From Ophthalmolycus amberensis (taxonomy: Eukaryota > Chordata > Actinopteri > Perciformes > Zoarcidae): a stretch of DNA of 64,000 bases. The stretch spans positions 1,534,501 to 1,598,500 of the forward strand of contig JAFEUB010001797.1 in the NCBI GenBank assembly GCA_024529925.1, written 5' to 3'. Below the pieces are notes generated by a model. That model had not been told where the DNA came from and searched no databases. It saw nothing but the letters and a program-made list of their open reading frames with translations. The translations under genes were made by a program, and so were the position numbers. Of the stretch, positions 45,214-57,674 are shown one piece after another; position 1 is the stretch's first letter, and every line of letters starts with the position of its first letter.

Positions 45214-48200
45214 GTGAGGGTGGAAGGAATACATTTGTGTGTGTGTGTGTGTGTTTGTTACCTTGAATTATGCCTCTCTGATAAGTCATATCTCAATTTT
45301 GAGTTGTGTTATTGGAACATTTTGAAATATTTACATTTCAACAAGGACAATTTGTATTTGCTTTGAAATCTTCACACTCGGTTCACTGCACTTAACATTC
45401 ATGCATATCACGTCTCAGTGTGCGTCACAGTGTCTGTGGTGAAAAGTTTTGACTAGGGTTTCCCATTTAGTTGTAGCAACAGTGTCTGTCTGGTCGTGGA
45501 GGCCACTTTAAAACGCAGCAACGCTCTTGCTGGGACAAAGTCTTTATTTAGGTCACCCACGTTTCCTGGTGGAGGACCACTGGTCATTTGTCTCAGCCAG
45601 ATCGACTCAACTTGATCTGGCTGGAGATCTGATGACATGGACACCTTGCTCAGGTAAGATCATATGGCAGGAGGCTTTCTTTGAGACTCCTCCAGGTAAC
45701 TGAAACTGGAGAATGCAGCTGATACACTGCACTCTATATGCTTACAGAGACATATACTGCACTTATATACCACACTTTATCCCCTATTTAAATGTCACAA
45801 TGAAAAAAATGCATTCTAATAGACTTTTAATTATACTCATACAACCATCTCAACTTCATTTACTCATGATCACTTTGTCAATAGGTGTCTCAAGAGTGTT
45901 TGTACCACAGAGAGAAGCGGATGTCCATCGATCTGGTACATGACGGCGTAGAGAAAGACCTCATCAAGGTAACATTCAGCAAGACATGTGAGCATGCGTG
46001 ACTTCTGAGAGCAACCGTGGGAAACCAATTAGCATATTTTATTTACCTACGTTGCAACAAGGAAGTGGAAGTCATCAATTCATGTCAGGAAAGGATGAGG
46101 CGACATCTGGACAGAGCCATCGCTCAGCTGGCGTGAGTCTGAGAAATCAATTTGTGAAATGTTATTCAATGCAGGATTCTATTTAATGATCGTTTCCAAA
46201 ACGGCGCCGTTTGATATGTATTTGATATATACATATATATAGTTTTGTTTCTGTGTTGCTTTGTGGGGTTCCGTAGGTCAAACCGAGCAGCCCAGCATGA
46301 ATTGGAAAGAGACATGAGCGACAAAGTGACAGCTCAGAGGATAGATGGCAGATGTCACCACCTGAGGAACACATCCGACGGTATCGGCTACTACAGAGGG
46401 ATTGAAAGACTTGACCCCTCGTGAGTACGGCTCTATGTGATCAATTATTAACTGTTTAATCACGTCAAACAGCTGCTAATGTTTTCCTATGTTTGTTTAA
46501 ACCGGCTCGGTGTATCGAACGGGTTGTTCAGTTAATTTGTCAATCAAAGGAAAAAGCTTTTGACAATCTTTGAAAGTCATGTTCATAAACTTAGGTTTAA
46601 ACACACCATAATGAGCCTTAATATTGAGCAATTAAGCACGCTAACATTTACAATAACAGACAATTGCAATAAACACAAAGCACATCTGAGGCTGATGGAA
46701 ATGGTTTAGCTTTGTGTGTATTTGAACATAAACCAAAGAACTGGAAAGATACTGAATTCGTCCAATACTGTCCAATTGTGACCTGACGATTGCGCAAAAT
46801 AAACCACGTTTCAGTCGAAATAACTGAAATATAAACTGTATGACTGTAAAGGAAAAGTCAGGGGTTCAACAAAGTCAATTGTCTTCATCATCTGGGAATC
46901 ATGAAAGTCTGTTCCAAATTTCGGGACAATCCATCCAATAGTTGAGATATTTTAGTCTGGACTAAAGTGGTGGACCAACCAAAAAACGGACACACTGATA
47001 TTGCCTTCCCTAGAGCGACATCGCTAGCAATGGCTAGAAAGTATCCGACTACCAGACAGTGAGAGTATCAACTTCTTTCCCCCCCCCCCCGTCAGGCTCT
47101 CTCTACCGGACTCGTGGTCCAAGTTCACCGACGACAACATCCTGCTCTCCCAGAGCGAACGAGCTGCATCCCAGAAGCTGAGGGACGAGATAGAGATCCT
47201 GATGAGCACCACGTCCAACGAAATGTGGAACCAGTTCAACAATGCCAACGTGGCCTTCACAAACCGCATATCAGAAACCGCTGATGCTAAGAACAGCCTG
47301 CACACGCACCTGGCTAAGGTCTGCACCTTGTCAACATGGTCACATGTCATGTCAGAGATCATGTGTTGGCACCATTCTCTTTTTCCTTTCTTCACGCAGT
47401 ACAAACGGTACCTGTGCTAGATATCTACAAAAAATGCACAGTAATGATAAACCCTTGTTGCCTGCCACATGGCCTGTTGGGGACATGCGTCTCAGTCTGT
47501 AGTGGATTATGTGCATGTTTACTGTAAAACATTCCTGTCAAAAGAGAGCAATGGTAATAAATGCCTCTTTCATTGCTTGTGCCCTACACTGGATCCCATT
47601 GTTCTCGGGTTAATTGCAGGGGGTTAAACAGTGAATCCACATCAGCTGTTGGATGGGCTTGAACACTGACAGCAGCTGTGATGCGAGACACACAGTCCTT
47701 CATAAACCTCCGTCACTGTCAGTTGTAACGAGTAGCGATTCACTGGAATTAAATTACATCAAATGGGTTGGGACAGAGCAGGCCACTGTGCAGCACTGCG
47801 CTCAGCTGATTCAAAGCGGGCAGTGGATAGTGTTGTACTTGTTCTCTGCTTCTACTATTGAGATTCTCATTTACTCTCCCCCCCTCACGTCAATAGTTCC
47901 TCCTTTACCTTAATTAACACCCTCTGCACCAGCTGAGCTGCTATTTTCATGACCGAGACACTCAACTGTTGCTTCCGTGATTTGACGACGCTTTCCTTTT
48001 CTGTCACTTCATTCTGCATCTGTCTTGTCTCATCACCCAGACTCTGCAGGAGATCTTCCAGACAGACATGCTGATTGAGTCTTTGAAGAAGGCCCTCAGA
48101 GACAAAGAGTGCCCGCTGAAAGTGGCCCAAACCAGGCTGGAGGAGAGGACCCGCAGACCCAACGTAGAGCTCTGCAGGGACAACCCGCACCACAGGTGCT

Positions 48201-49020
48201 GTAGCTGTGCCAGTCCTTCGCACGTTGCCAATTAACGTATTCATGAGATAAAAAATGATTCGTTTCGACAGACGTTTTCTCCTAAAAATCAATCACACGT
48301 GTTGAAAAGAAAAACGAATGGTTCTACAACAACTTTACTATATATCTTTGAGAAAATACTTTTCTATATTTGTTTTGAGTTGGGTAAAATTGGAGGTACA
48401 CTATATTGGTGGCACCATTTTGATAGCTAGCCATCCCGATTAGCCACACAAAACCTATTGCTACGAGTGCACAGAAAGACCAGAATTTTATGACAGAAAT
48501 CATTAGTATTTCCAAAATACATTAGCTATGTACATTCAATCACTGGTTCAGCATGAAGTAAACACACTCCACACTGACCAATGGACAGTGAAAGACATTA
48601 ATGAAAATGTAATTGTACTTATATCAGATCTTGATTTCATATAGATGAACTACAATCTACTGAAGCCGATTTGACATTAAAACTTTTTTTAATTTTAGCA
48701 GTGCATGGATGCAATGCACTGCGTTACCAAAATGCACCTTGACTTCTTCCTCTCTCCAGCTGATTTAACAGTGAGCTGCTTCTCTTTACCCTTCCTCGTT
48801 CAGACTTGTGGGTGAGGTGAGGGAGATCGAGGACACCATTCATAAGCTCCAGGAGAGGCTGATGGAGGCTGAGAACACTCTGCAGACTCTGGTCAAGACC
48901 AAAGTGACCCTGGAGCATGACCTGTCCATCAAGGCCAACTCACTCTTCCTGGACCAGGAAAAGTGCATGAGCATGCGTAAGAGCTTTCCCAGCATGCCTC
49001 GGCTGGTGGGCTACACCTAA
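44650..49020 (+). CDS. tekt3: Tektin-3, complete spliced gene (7 coding exons)
   Basis: Tektin-3 is a coiled-coil filament protein of microtubule doublets in cilia and sperm flagella. The join 44650-45213, 45885-45968, 46062-46132, 46277-46420, 47096-47318, 48041-48195, 48804-49020 totals 1458 bases and gives 485 residues (human TEKT3 is about 490). All phases agree and all introns are GT-AG. Family marks are the N-terminal FLPAISTMASSYR, then RYTPDDWYKSN near residue 95. The tektin signature RPNVELCRD is at 401-409. The C-terminus KANSLFLDQEKCMSMRKSFP...RLVGY is close to mammalian TEKT3. Long helical coiled coil fills most of the protein after residue 115. The start at 44650 matches family N-termini (MELIGSTATYARP). 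It stands just upstream of pmp22 in the same orientation, as in human. No disruption is seen, so it should be functional. Confidence 0.96.
45237..45256. repeat. (TG)n microsatellite just inside tekt3 intron 1
   Basis: About nine TG units lie 23 bases after the donor of coding exon 1. Confidence 0.85.
45885..45968 (+). CDS. tekt3: tekt3 coding exon 2
   Basis: 28 codons, VSQECLYHREKRMSIDLVHD..., phase 0 at both ends. Acceptor AATAG, donor AAG|GTAACA. Matches the CLFHREKRMGIDLVHD stretch of mammalian TEKT3. Confidence 0.92.
46062..46132 (+). CDS. tekt3: tekt3 coding exon 3
   Basis: 71 bases encoding EVEVINSCQERMRRHLDRAI and AQL, ending in phase 2. Acceptor CAACAAG, donor GC|GTGAGT. The acceptor lacks a strong pyrimidine tract, but reading-frame continuity and homology fix it. 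Confidence 0.88.
46277..46420 (+). CDS. tekt3: tekt3 coding exon 4
   Basis: 144 bases encoding SNRAAQHELERDMSDKVTAQ and continuing to CHHLRNTSDGIGYYRGIERL, ending in phase 2. Acceptor CCGTAG, donor CTC|GTGAGT. Confidence 0.93.
46855..47040 (+). repeat. Interspersed fish repeat in tekt3 intron 4
   Basis: Text such as GGAAAAGTCAGGGGTTCA, GGACAATCCATCCAATAGTTG, AGTCTGGACTAAAGTGGTGGACC and CCCTAGAGCGACATCGCTAGC is familiar to me from a widespread teleost interspersed repeat whose formal name I do not recall. It ends about 55 bases before coding exon 5. Confidence 0.55.
47096..47318 (+). CDS. tekt3: tekt3 coding exon 5
   Basis: 223 bases encoding SLSLPDSWSKFTDDNILLSQ and onward to NEMWNQFNNANVAFTNRI and SLHTHLAK, phase 2 in, phase 0 out. 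The acceptor has a long C-run then GTCAG. The donor AAG|GTCTGC is weak but is set by the next exon. Confidence 0.93.
48041..48195 (+). CDS. tekt3: tekt3 coding exon 6
   Basis: 155 bases encoding TLQEIFQTDMLIESLKKALR through the tektin signature RPNVELCRD, phase 0 in, phase 2 out. Acceptor CACCCAG, donor CACAG|GTGCTG. Confidence 0.94.
48804..49020 (+). CDS. tekt3: tekt3 coding exon 7 and stop
   Basis: 217 bases encoding LVGEVREIEDTIHKLQERLM to the C-terminal CMSMRKSFPSMPRLVGYT and TAA at 49018-49020. Acceptor GTTCAG. Confidence 0.95.
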
Positions 49021-49420
49021 ATCGAGTCTTCAAAGAGAGAGCCTTGGCAGACCAATAGAATGAACTATGTGGTTTTGGAGTGAATTTGAGGGTGTTGTGG
49101 GTGAGAAAATGACTTGATTTTACGGGCACTGATGTCTGAATCTGATCATAAACAACGGATTATCGTAATTTTGAGTATTGTACCCGTAATGTATTTACAA
49201 AAGTTTTAAAAAGAAATAAAAACATAAAATGATGTGATGTCATGGAAGAATCAATTACCGTACCATGGTGATTAATCAGGCAGGTCTCCGAATGCTTTAA
49301 TTTGACCACCAATTAGATATTTTATATGGTATGTTCACTGCATGTTACTAACCGTTATCCTTAAAAAAAATGCTAGAAAATCTTGAAATTTCATAATAAA
49401 AGCCTTGTTAATCATCAAAA
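49021..49420 (+). other. tekt3: tekt3 3'UTR
   Basis: Short untranslated tail with AATAAA at 49216-49221 and a second AATAAA near 49395. Either could end the transcript. Confidence 0.5.
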
Positions 49421-50896
49421 GCATACAACCGTCACACCTACTGTTAATGTATTAATGTCATACAAGAGGTATCGCAACAATCAAAGGGGATCACTTAATA
49501 TGTTCTGACAGCATCTACAGAAATAACACACATTTTCACTGCATTACTGCACTTGAAGGCCTTGCCGTATAACGTAACCCCCTTGCTTTTAACACCATGA
49601 ACAGCAGTCATTTGGTTTGGTGGGACTGTTCATCCAAACCACAGATCTGTCTTTACACTACGTTGGCGGCAGCCCAGTTGAGCAGAAACGGTCTTGGTAG
49701 CGCATGTGACAGTAATCCCCAAGAATAGCCGGGATAAGCTTGTGCAACATGGTTGCTCGAGACGAAGACAAGCAAACTCTCTGAAGGTTCACTCAAGATC
49801 TGTCAGCGTCAACGGACCTAAATGTCACCTTAAGGGGAGCGGTGACATGGAAGACACTGATTTGAATCCAAGCATACACCCTTGGTCCATTGTTGCACAC
49901 AGAAATATGGTTTGTGAAGGACGTTTATGTTTCCACCATCCTTCTTTGATGACCTATCACTCATCGCCTCACCCATATAAGGAGCTGAACAAACACCGTG
50001 TAAGTCATACATGAAACCCCACACCCATCGTATAGGACTTGAGCAACATACCACTTACTTCTCATTGGCTTCTGCGAGCCTTCATGCTCCAGTACAGGGA
50101 GAGGTGGCATTTATAGAGTTAACTCCGGCTTGAACACACACATTTAAAGCTGTGGCCTCAACCAACTTTGAACACACACAAACACTATCACACTTCTTGA
50201 CCCAACCCTCCCACTCCACTTCCTGTGTAACCTTCGGCTTCACTGAGGAATGTAAACTTTGCTCGAATCACCAACACAGTTTGAGTTGAACGTCGTCAGC
50301 AGAGTAGTAAGTCTCCAATCGTTAAATGGTTCACCGCTATCAGAGCTAAAGAGAGAGCCCATCAAAATTCAATAGTCATATATTTTCTCTGCCCTGCAGT
50401 CAATTTCTGTTTGATATCCTTGTTATCTTATCGCACCAGAAGGAAAAGAGTTCGTGCTACAATACATCTACATTTGAGTGAGTGTCTGCAAACACAGTGA
50501 ATGGAAGTTGGAGACAGACAGCGAGCTGGACTGGCATAGTAATCAGAGTGAAGAGATGCATCCAGGCATCTGAGCTTTACTCACATCTATCTCGAAATCT
50601 GGTTCCAACTGAACTCGTTTCAAGTGGCCGCAGCATTAAAAGCATGATGACATCTCTCGGGTAAAAAGAGTAGTTTCATTATAGAGACTCCTGACTGGAG
50701 GGAGGTAGTGGCCGTAAAGATAAACCATAACGTGTGTGTGTGTGTGAGACTTGCACTTTGATTTAGGTGCAATGTTTTACAACTGTATTGAGTCACTGTC
50801 ACAGTTCGCTCGCTCTGCTGTGCAAACAGCATTGTGTTTGACTAAAACCCTCAGGAGAGAGTCAATGGCAGGAGGTCTCTGTCATGGTTTCCTACT

Positions 50897-50900
<4 letters not shown>

Positions 50901-50940
<40 letters not shown>
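50901..50940. repeat. (GT)20 microsatellite
   Basis: A perfect 40-bp dinucleotide repeat. Confidence 0.92.
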
Positions 50941-50942
<2 letters not shown>

Positions 50943-53197
50943 TACTCCTGTACCCAGGCACATTCCTCAGCCCTAGTATTGCAAAGAAAGGCCCCCTGTT
51001 GTCTAGCTTACATCAAGACTTGCTGCTCTCATCACCTTGTGATTAAACATACTGACAGATAGCACAGAGTTGAGGGTTTTCTACCCCCCCCCCTCCTGTC
51101 TGTCCCCTTTCCCCTTCCAACTCAGTTCACAGAAGTGTAATGAGCCCCGTTTCTACAGTGTACGTCTCTTTGAGGTTGCGTGTCTCTGTTGGGACGGGAC
51201 ACAAATAGGCCTTCCTATTTGACCTCTCCCACCCCCGCATATAGGGAATGTACTCTGGAATTCTCCCCGCAGTCCAAACATATTGCCGGTTTATTCTTAA
51301 CACCGGTTTTTGTTATAGATGCCCTGCGCCCCATGTTTGTGACGTACCACTATGTAACTAAAGATCTGATTGCAGATCACCACCGAGGGTTTCTTACTCT
51401 GTGCTGTAATTACAGACTTGGACTGAGTGTGCATCATTGGAGGAAAGAAGTGGTAGAGGTCATGGAGACCGTTTGCTTTACTCCAAGTATGTCAGTTTAA
51501 CTATGTATACACTGATTACCCCATTTTGGGCATTGATTCTAACCTGTACAAATGCTAAGCTGTTGGCTACTTGATTACATTATTGTTGATTAGATCTCCA
51601 AAACAGACACAGCCATGGCATAATATCACATATTTCAATTTGTTATGGCTAATGTGTAACCAAAATAGCCTCAAAACACATCCAGTACATTGTTATCCTA
51701 CAGGAGTCTATTTCAGGCTAACCCTCCAATATTTACCTGCCTTTAAACTCTGTTTGGTCTCCTCCAACACCTGAGAAATGGAAAGCCGGCTCATTATGTT
51801 GATAGTTGTTTGACTTTATAATCGTTAGGTGTTGAGCAGGTAGCTTTCAGTGGGTTAACCTGATGTTTCTTTGCTAAATGAAATGGCCTTCTGGTGCCGA
51901 TGGAAACCAATCCCAATCTTATGGGAAGGCGCATGAATGGCACGCAATTCATTACTACGCATTGTAGGCTTTCAGCGTGTCATTTTGTGCTGCTATACAA
52001 ATGTCATTTAAAGCCACGTTCTTACTGTGAAACTACTGGCCAACAACATGGTTGGGCTTGAAATAAGTATGTAAACTAAAGAAAAAAGGAATTCTTATTG
52101 CCCGCAAAACGACTTCAAAATAGTTGTGTCATTCATACCCTTTGGTGAGACATCCCCACACATCACACATATTGTTATCTGATTCTATGTTATTATAAAT
52201 ATGCTGATTAATGTAGATTTAGATTTAGCTGGCTGATTTCAAATCAGTCTAAAATCAATTTCCAAAAAAACCTATTTTATACTGATACTACAGGTGATTT
52301 GTCCAGCCCGTCCTTTGTGCCAACTCAATGTAGGCCTTTTGTCCAATGCCCTGCAGTAAGCATAGTAACTAAGTATTATTTAATTGAATACTCTCGAAAG
52401 CAGACCATCTCTTACTTCCTGAAACCTTAAATCCAGCTGTAACTTCAATGTTAAAAAAGAAAATACATCCTAAAACATGTAATACACCAAATACTACATT
52501 ATGTGCATGTAAAACTGCACAATCAACACAACATAATACAGCACATGGAAAATATCCAATTACAATTGCAATGCACAAATGTTTTTGAGCTATTTTGCTG
52601 TTATCACAGACTTATCTTGGCCACAGGGGAATAAAGAGAACAGAAATGAATTCATGAAAAAATGTGTCTGGCTCATAATTGTTGCAAAAATATCCAAATT
52701 ACCAAAACATGTTGCCAGGGTATCATGGGATCATGGCCTTTTCTGGAATATCTAGTTTAAATCCCTCCAGCTCGACGATATGGAACATTTATCACTTTGT
52801 CCCCAGTCATCTCAAACTGCCGCAGAGCTCAGTTTGGACTGAACGCTAAACATTCATGGGAACCAGCTCTTCCTGCCGCTTTGGGATCGGTGCCAAAGCT
52901 CAGAGTTTTCTCAAGAGGACTGTTTGGCCGCTCCACCGGGCTGTGAAGATCGTCTAGTGACTGAAGAAAAGAAGAGAAACTAAGCGTGAATCCGTTGAGT
53001 AATCGGCCTTGTAACAGTTACGACCTAGAGAGAGGAAGCTGAAGATGGACTGATAAGACACATAATACATAATGTGGTTTTCCATCCCAACTGCCAACCT
53101 CTCGCACAGTGGCTCTGTGGCTGTGTGCGGTCTGCTGATAAGTCGCTCACATGAGAAATCTTTGCCTCCCTAAATTTGGATCGAACCAACGTTATAT

Positions 53198-53213
53198 CCC
53201 CCCCCCCCCCCCC
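53198..53213. repeat. 16-C homopolymer
   Basis: Read directly. The exact length is likely to be unreliable. Confidence 0.85.
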
Positions 53214-56200
53214 AGCATTCTGCAGATAACTGTGTCTCCAATCAGGGAGTCGAGATACCCAAGTTCAGAGGTCAGCCACAAAGACTGGCACATGAAATAC
53301 AATGTAGAGAAGACAGAGGGTCCTGTGGGTCATTTGTGTGACTGAGTGGAATTCTGGAGCGATCCATGACATTGATCTGCGAGTCCAATTCCTCACATTC
53401 TCCATAGAAAGAGGAGCCGGTGGACAACAGAGCGACACAGAAGTCAAGATACAGTACTGCAGTCTTTCCTGCTGAATCATAGCGGGGGTGAGGATGACTG
53501 GAAGTTATGCACCGTGCTCCGACTGAGAAAAAAAAATCTAATAAATGTGGCTTCAGCAGGAACCATGGGAACAAGCAGAGCACAATAAAAAAGAAAATAC
53601 AGAGCTGGTCAAAATTGCAGTTTTCCGTCATCCATTTTTTCAAATTGTCATGGATGGCGGTGACCTTTACTGCCATGCTTATACTCCGGCCACATCTTTC
53701 ACCATTTACAAATTGAATGTCACGGGATACTGAGTGGATCACGACCATGTGATTTCAGTAATGTCAGAATGACACGGGCCTTTTCGATTCTTCAAAATGC
53801 TTTTTTGATGCCAGTGTGCTGACGAGCTTCATTTCAAACGGAGTAGTAGAATGATGCAATCACTTACATTTTCCACAAACAGTGAGATTTTGGGCTTAGA
53901 ATAAGATTTAAGTAACGAATTGAGCATAGATTAAATAATATAGCAATGACACGACAGCCTTGGTAAGATTTTAGAGGGAAATCCTGCCCTTTTCCACCGG
54001 CTCATTTCATTATTTTCTTATCAACTCGAACCACAGACTGTCTTTACCCACATCACAGGCTATCTGTTGTGTATTTAGTGTATTATACGGCACAGGGCTC
54101 GGTTTACCTCTATGCTGTCATCACTCTGTGTCCCGTCTGATTAAAGTGTGATGACAAGACAAGGGCTGTGAGGAGCTTAAAACTTATCCACACACAAACA
54201 AACAGACTGTGTTTACCTCCCCATCTCACTTTCAGCCCGTCTGTGTCCCCTGTTTGCTCGTCCTCCTTTGTGTTCCCCTCATATCTGATTTGAACACTTA
54301 ATTCACAAGTATTATAACTGTAGTTACTGGCATCACGTGATCTTATCGTATGCTTAAAAAACTGTCATGTATGCGCATGCACGTACTGTATGCTTGTGTA
54401 AAACAGGAGAGTTTGACATGAGTGGAGAGAGGGGCAGTCCGACTCGGACACGGCTGCAGTAGGAGGGGAGCTAATAAACAACTCTCAGTGGTCCGACAGA
54501 CACTTCGCATGCTGACGACAGGACACGAGCTCTGACCCACCTTTGACCGACAACTGTCAGAACCTGCCACACAAGGCAGAAAATCCCGGTCAAACAGTGA
54601 CGCGGATAAGGCCTTCCCACTGACCTACACGGAGCATCAGCTGCATCCACCGACTCACAGTCGAGCTGAATAACATCTGCTGTGAGTATGAGCCATTTAT
54701 TCATCCCAGCTAATGGATTGTGGTTTGAGCCAAGATGAGTGAAATTGCACTGCAATCAAGTGAAAGACGGCGGCCTGTCACATGGTTTTAAATTCAACGT
54801 AACGCAATCTAATTGAAGGAAGGACGAGGGCCCATCTTTGGTCTTTCTGCTACAGTATCTGCAATGCCTCTTCATTTTACAGATCTTGCAGGAATTCATT
54901 TTGGGAGAAACATAAACACCACTTGAGCGCGCCGCATCTGCTTTAACACTCTCCTCTGTGGTGGCATGTGGATGGAGTTACTGTAACTCAATCACGTCTG
55001 CTCTCCGGACTCACGCCCCCTGGCCGAGGTCCTATCTATGGTGTTGGTCTGCACCCTCGCCGTCTGCCACGCTAACGTGAAGATAGGTGGAACATTAGCC
55101 GCCGTTCCAGATGTAACATTATTCAGTATCTCAGGGTTGAACGTTTGTTACGCGGCTCTCCCCGGAGAGCTCGGCTCCAAGCTCAATAACAAACGCAGTA
55201 AACCTAACACTCCCGTGTCCACTCAGCCCACTGATTGTCAGTCTTTTACAAACATTGACATATAAGGGATGGGGGAGCGCCTGCACAGCTACTCAACACT
55301 TTTAACGAGCGTTCTCCTCTACAGGTCACCGCTCATATGATCAGAGTTAAGACCTAATGATTCTGTAAACACCAGAGTTGCACAAATGCAGATATCAGCT
55401 GCAAACAACAGAGCACTCATATCGGACGAAGAGGTACTTCTATGCAGCTCAGACTAAGAATGCCGCACACTTTGATAAGCGAGGAGCCACGAAGCTTGAG
55501 CTCAGCTCACTTCACGGCTGCGATCCGGTCATGTAACTGTCCCCTTTCATGTGTGCGTGTGGACATGAGCACAGTAGAGAGAGCCTCTGTTTTCATGCGA
55601 GTGTGAAAAAAACCACACGCAGAGGCGTCCAGGAAGTGTGGTGAAGAATGGAGAGTGGATGTTGACAGGGGGGGGGTTATCTGAGGTCGGACAGCTCCTA
55701 AGCTCCTCCACCGGCAAGATAATAAGAAGAAAAGCGTATGTTTCATAGAGTGCTGCCCATCCAGGAAGCCCAGGATTCTCTGCGCAGATTGAGAAGTACA
55801 TTTTTGACTTTTTACAGAAGTATGCGTTTGATGACTTATGTTGAAGTGTTATCAGGAACACATAAAAATCACTGTATTTGGAAATGATGACCGCAATATA
55901 CACGGAGAAGAACCAGAGGGAGGAGGAGATAAGGTAGTCAATTCATACTTTTCAAATATTTACACTTTTGACCGCTCCCTATATTTCCTGGAATTCTAAT
56001 CATTACAACACCCATATTTAGAGGACTAACCTCAGTGCATTCTTTTATGAACATATTAACAACATGGGCTGCAATCCCTGTTGAGGGTGGAACGCCATCT
56101 CACTCCCTCTGGAAATGAGTCACGTCAACCAGGGGAGAGCCCCAGATGCCATCTCTCACCGGCGGTGCGCTGGGCTCACCCATACCAACTCTCACACATA

Positions 56201-56227
56201 CTGTGAGTCACGAGGCCGACTACACGA

Positions 56228-56240
56228 CCACCAGAGGGGA
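56228..56240 (+). promoter_or_regulatory. Weak CTCF-like motif upstream of pmp22
   Basis: CCACCAGAGGGGA matches 12 of 13 core positions (G for C at position 12). It lies about 600 bases before the candidate pmp22 first exon. Confidence 0.22.
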
Positions 56241-56819
56241 AAGACCACCGCTACACCGCACTGCAACATGTTTGTGTTTCTAATTGCCAAGGCTACGAAA
56301 AGATGAGTTTACAGCGAAATATTCCATTTTGGAAAAAGTCCAAAATAGCTTTCTCTCACTCTGCTGTACTGTAGACATAAATGCATAAACGCTTGAACAC
56401 AATGTGCTAAAAACAGCAAGTTATCTCAAATATGTTCTTATTGAACAATGTCTACTCTATGAAATGTATGTTGGATGTACTTCTGCTAAATATATAGATT
56501 CAGATTCTAGATTTACTCAGCAAGCAACAACAACAAAATTGAAGTTTAGTGTAATTTGTAATAACAGCAAAAAAAGGAAGCTGGAAACAGTGTCAGAGAG
56601 AAGAAGACAATAATCCTCAAAAGCACATAACTGCTTTCAGTTACCACGACAGCCAAACAATGATCTGTCAGGTCACTACACATACAGCACGTTAGTAACT
56701 AAGGCAACCCATGCGCTATTACGCATGGCACGTCTATATTGGGAACCCTGGCCGTGGACCAGAGGGTCACTCCATGACGTAGCGACGCACGCAGGGCGTT
56801 GTTCTCCCATAATGAGACA

Positions 56820-56976
56820 CTTTATAACAGCACGTCAGCCCTGGCATCAATCTAGTCTGAGAGCGACTTTTAGAACTGGGACAACCGCTGTTGGACTCTT
56901 TTGGGAAAACTTGCTTTTGTTTCTTGCGAGCCTGAAACTCTGTTTTTTTTGTGGAAATACAAGCTCACCGCTCTCA
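56820..56976 (+). promoter_or_regulatory. pmp22: Candidate pmp22 promoter and non-coding first exon
   Basis: A TATA-like TTTATAAC is at 56820-56828, and a good donor (CTCA|GTAAGT) is at 56976/56977. The sequence between would give a leader exon of about 125 bases. The first coding exon starts with an acceptor at 57660-57661, so an upstream non-coding exon is required. PMP22 in mammals uses alternative non-coding first exons. Confidence 0.4.
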
Positions 56977-57661
56977 GTAAGTGGATTTCTTTTTAACTTT
57001 CTCGTATTCAGCTGCGCTCAGTCTGTGCTGGCGATTCAATGAGGAAACGCGCTTTTCGCTGGGATACCCGCCGCTCCATTACGCGCACAGACAGGACGGC
57101 TGAGCTGTCACCGCAAATAACATGCTTAATTGGTCGCTAAGAAATCATTTCTTTCGATTAATAAAAGTAAATAATACGGGATTTTACTTTGCTACCTTAT
57201 TTTAAAGTTCTTGTTGTTATTGCTTTTTAATATCCTGTCCTCAAATTGTTTCCATTTTGTAGATGACAAACCGGCATTTTAAAGCCATCTTAAAAGAACA
57301 GGGGTTTTGCAGCGAAAGAGGGACGCAAATTGGAAAGACTGAAGCTTTTTTTTAGGCATTTGTCAGAGTAAATAAAAACAAGAAACGTGAGATCAGCTTC
57401 AAAGTTGAATCCTGTCAAACTTAAACTTAAAAGTAAATCAAATTTGTAGAATACCATCAGTGACTTATCTTACACGTGACGTTATTACCGTTAATGTAGC
57501 CTACACGCTGCCAGCCGATGAAGTTTCTCTAAAGGCTGTCCGTGTTAAACGTGCTGCAGCGACACACCCATGTCCCCCCGATCAGACATCCACACACGCG
57601 CACGCACGCACGCACACTCAGATACTGACAGAGACCGTCTCCTCTTCTCATTACTGCCCAG

Positions 57662-57674
57662 ATCGCCTGCAAAG
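57662..57674 (+). other. pmp22: pmp22 5'UTR at the start of the first coding exon
   Basis: 13 bases between the acceptor AG (57660-57661, preceded by CATTACTGCCC) and the ATG at 57675. The in-frame upstream extension from 57570 is intronic. Confidence 0.6.

Larger units (their letters stand above)
49421..56819. other. tekt3-pmp22 intergenic region
   Basis: No gene is supported. It contains a (GT)20 tract (50901-50940), a 16-C run (53198-53213), a G run near 55669 and a CTCF-like match at 56228. Because it lies directly upstream of pmp22 it is the natural place for pmp22 distal enhancers, but none can be identified by eye. Confidence 0.5.

Noticed and set aside
45214..45366. Continuation of the tekt3 exon 1 frame into the intron
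   Set aside because: It crosses a GTGAGG donor and a (TG)n tract. Homology resumes only at 45885.
57570..57674. Upstream in-frame extension of pmp22 exon 1
   Set aside because: It runs through CACA-repeat intron sequence and a splice acceptor at 57661. Pmp22 proteins start at MLLLLL.
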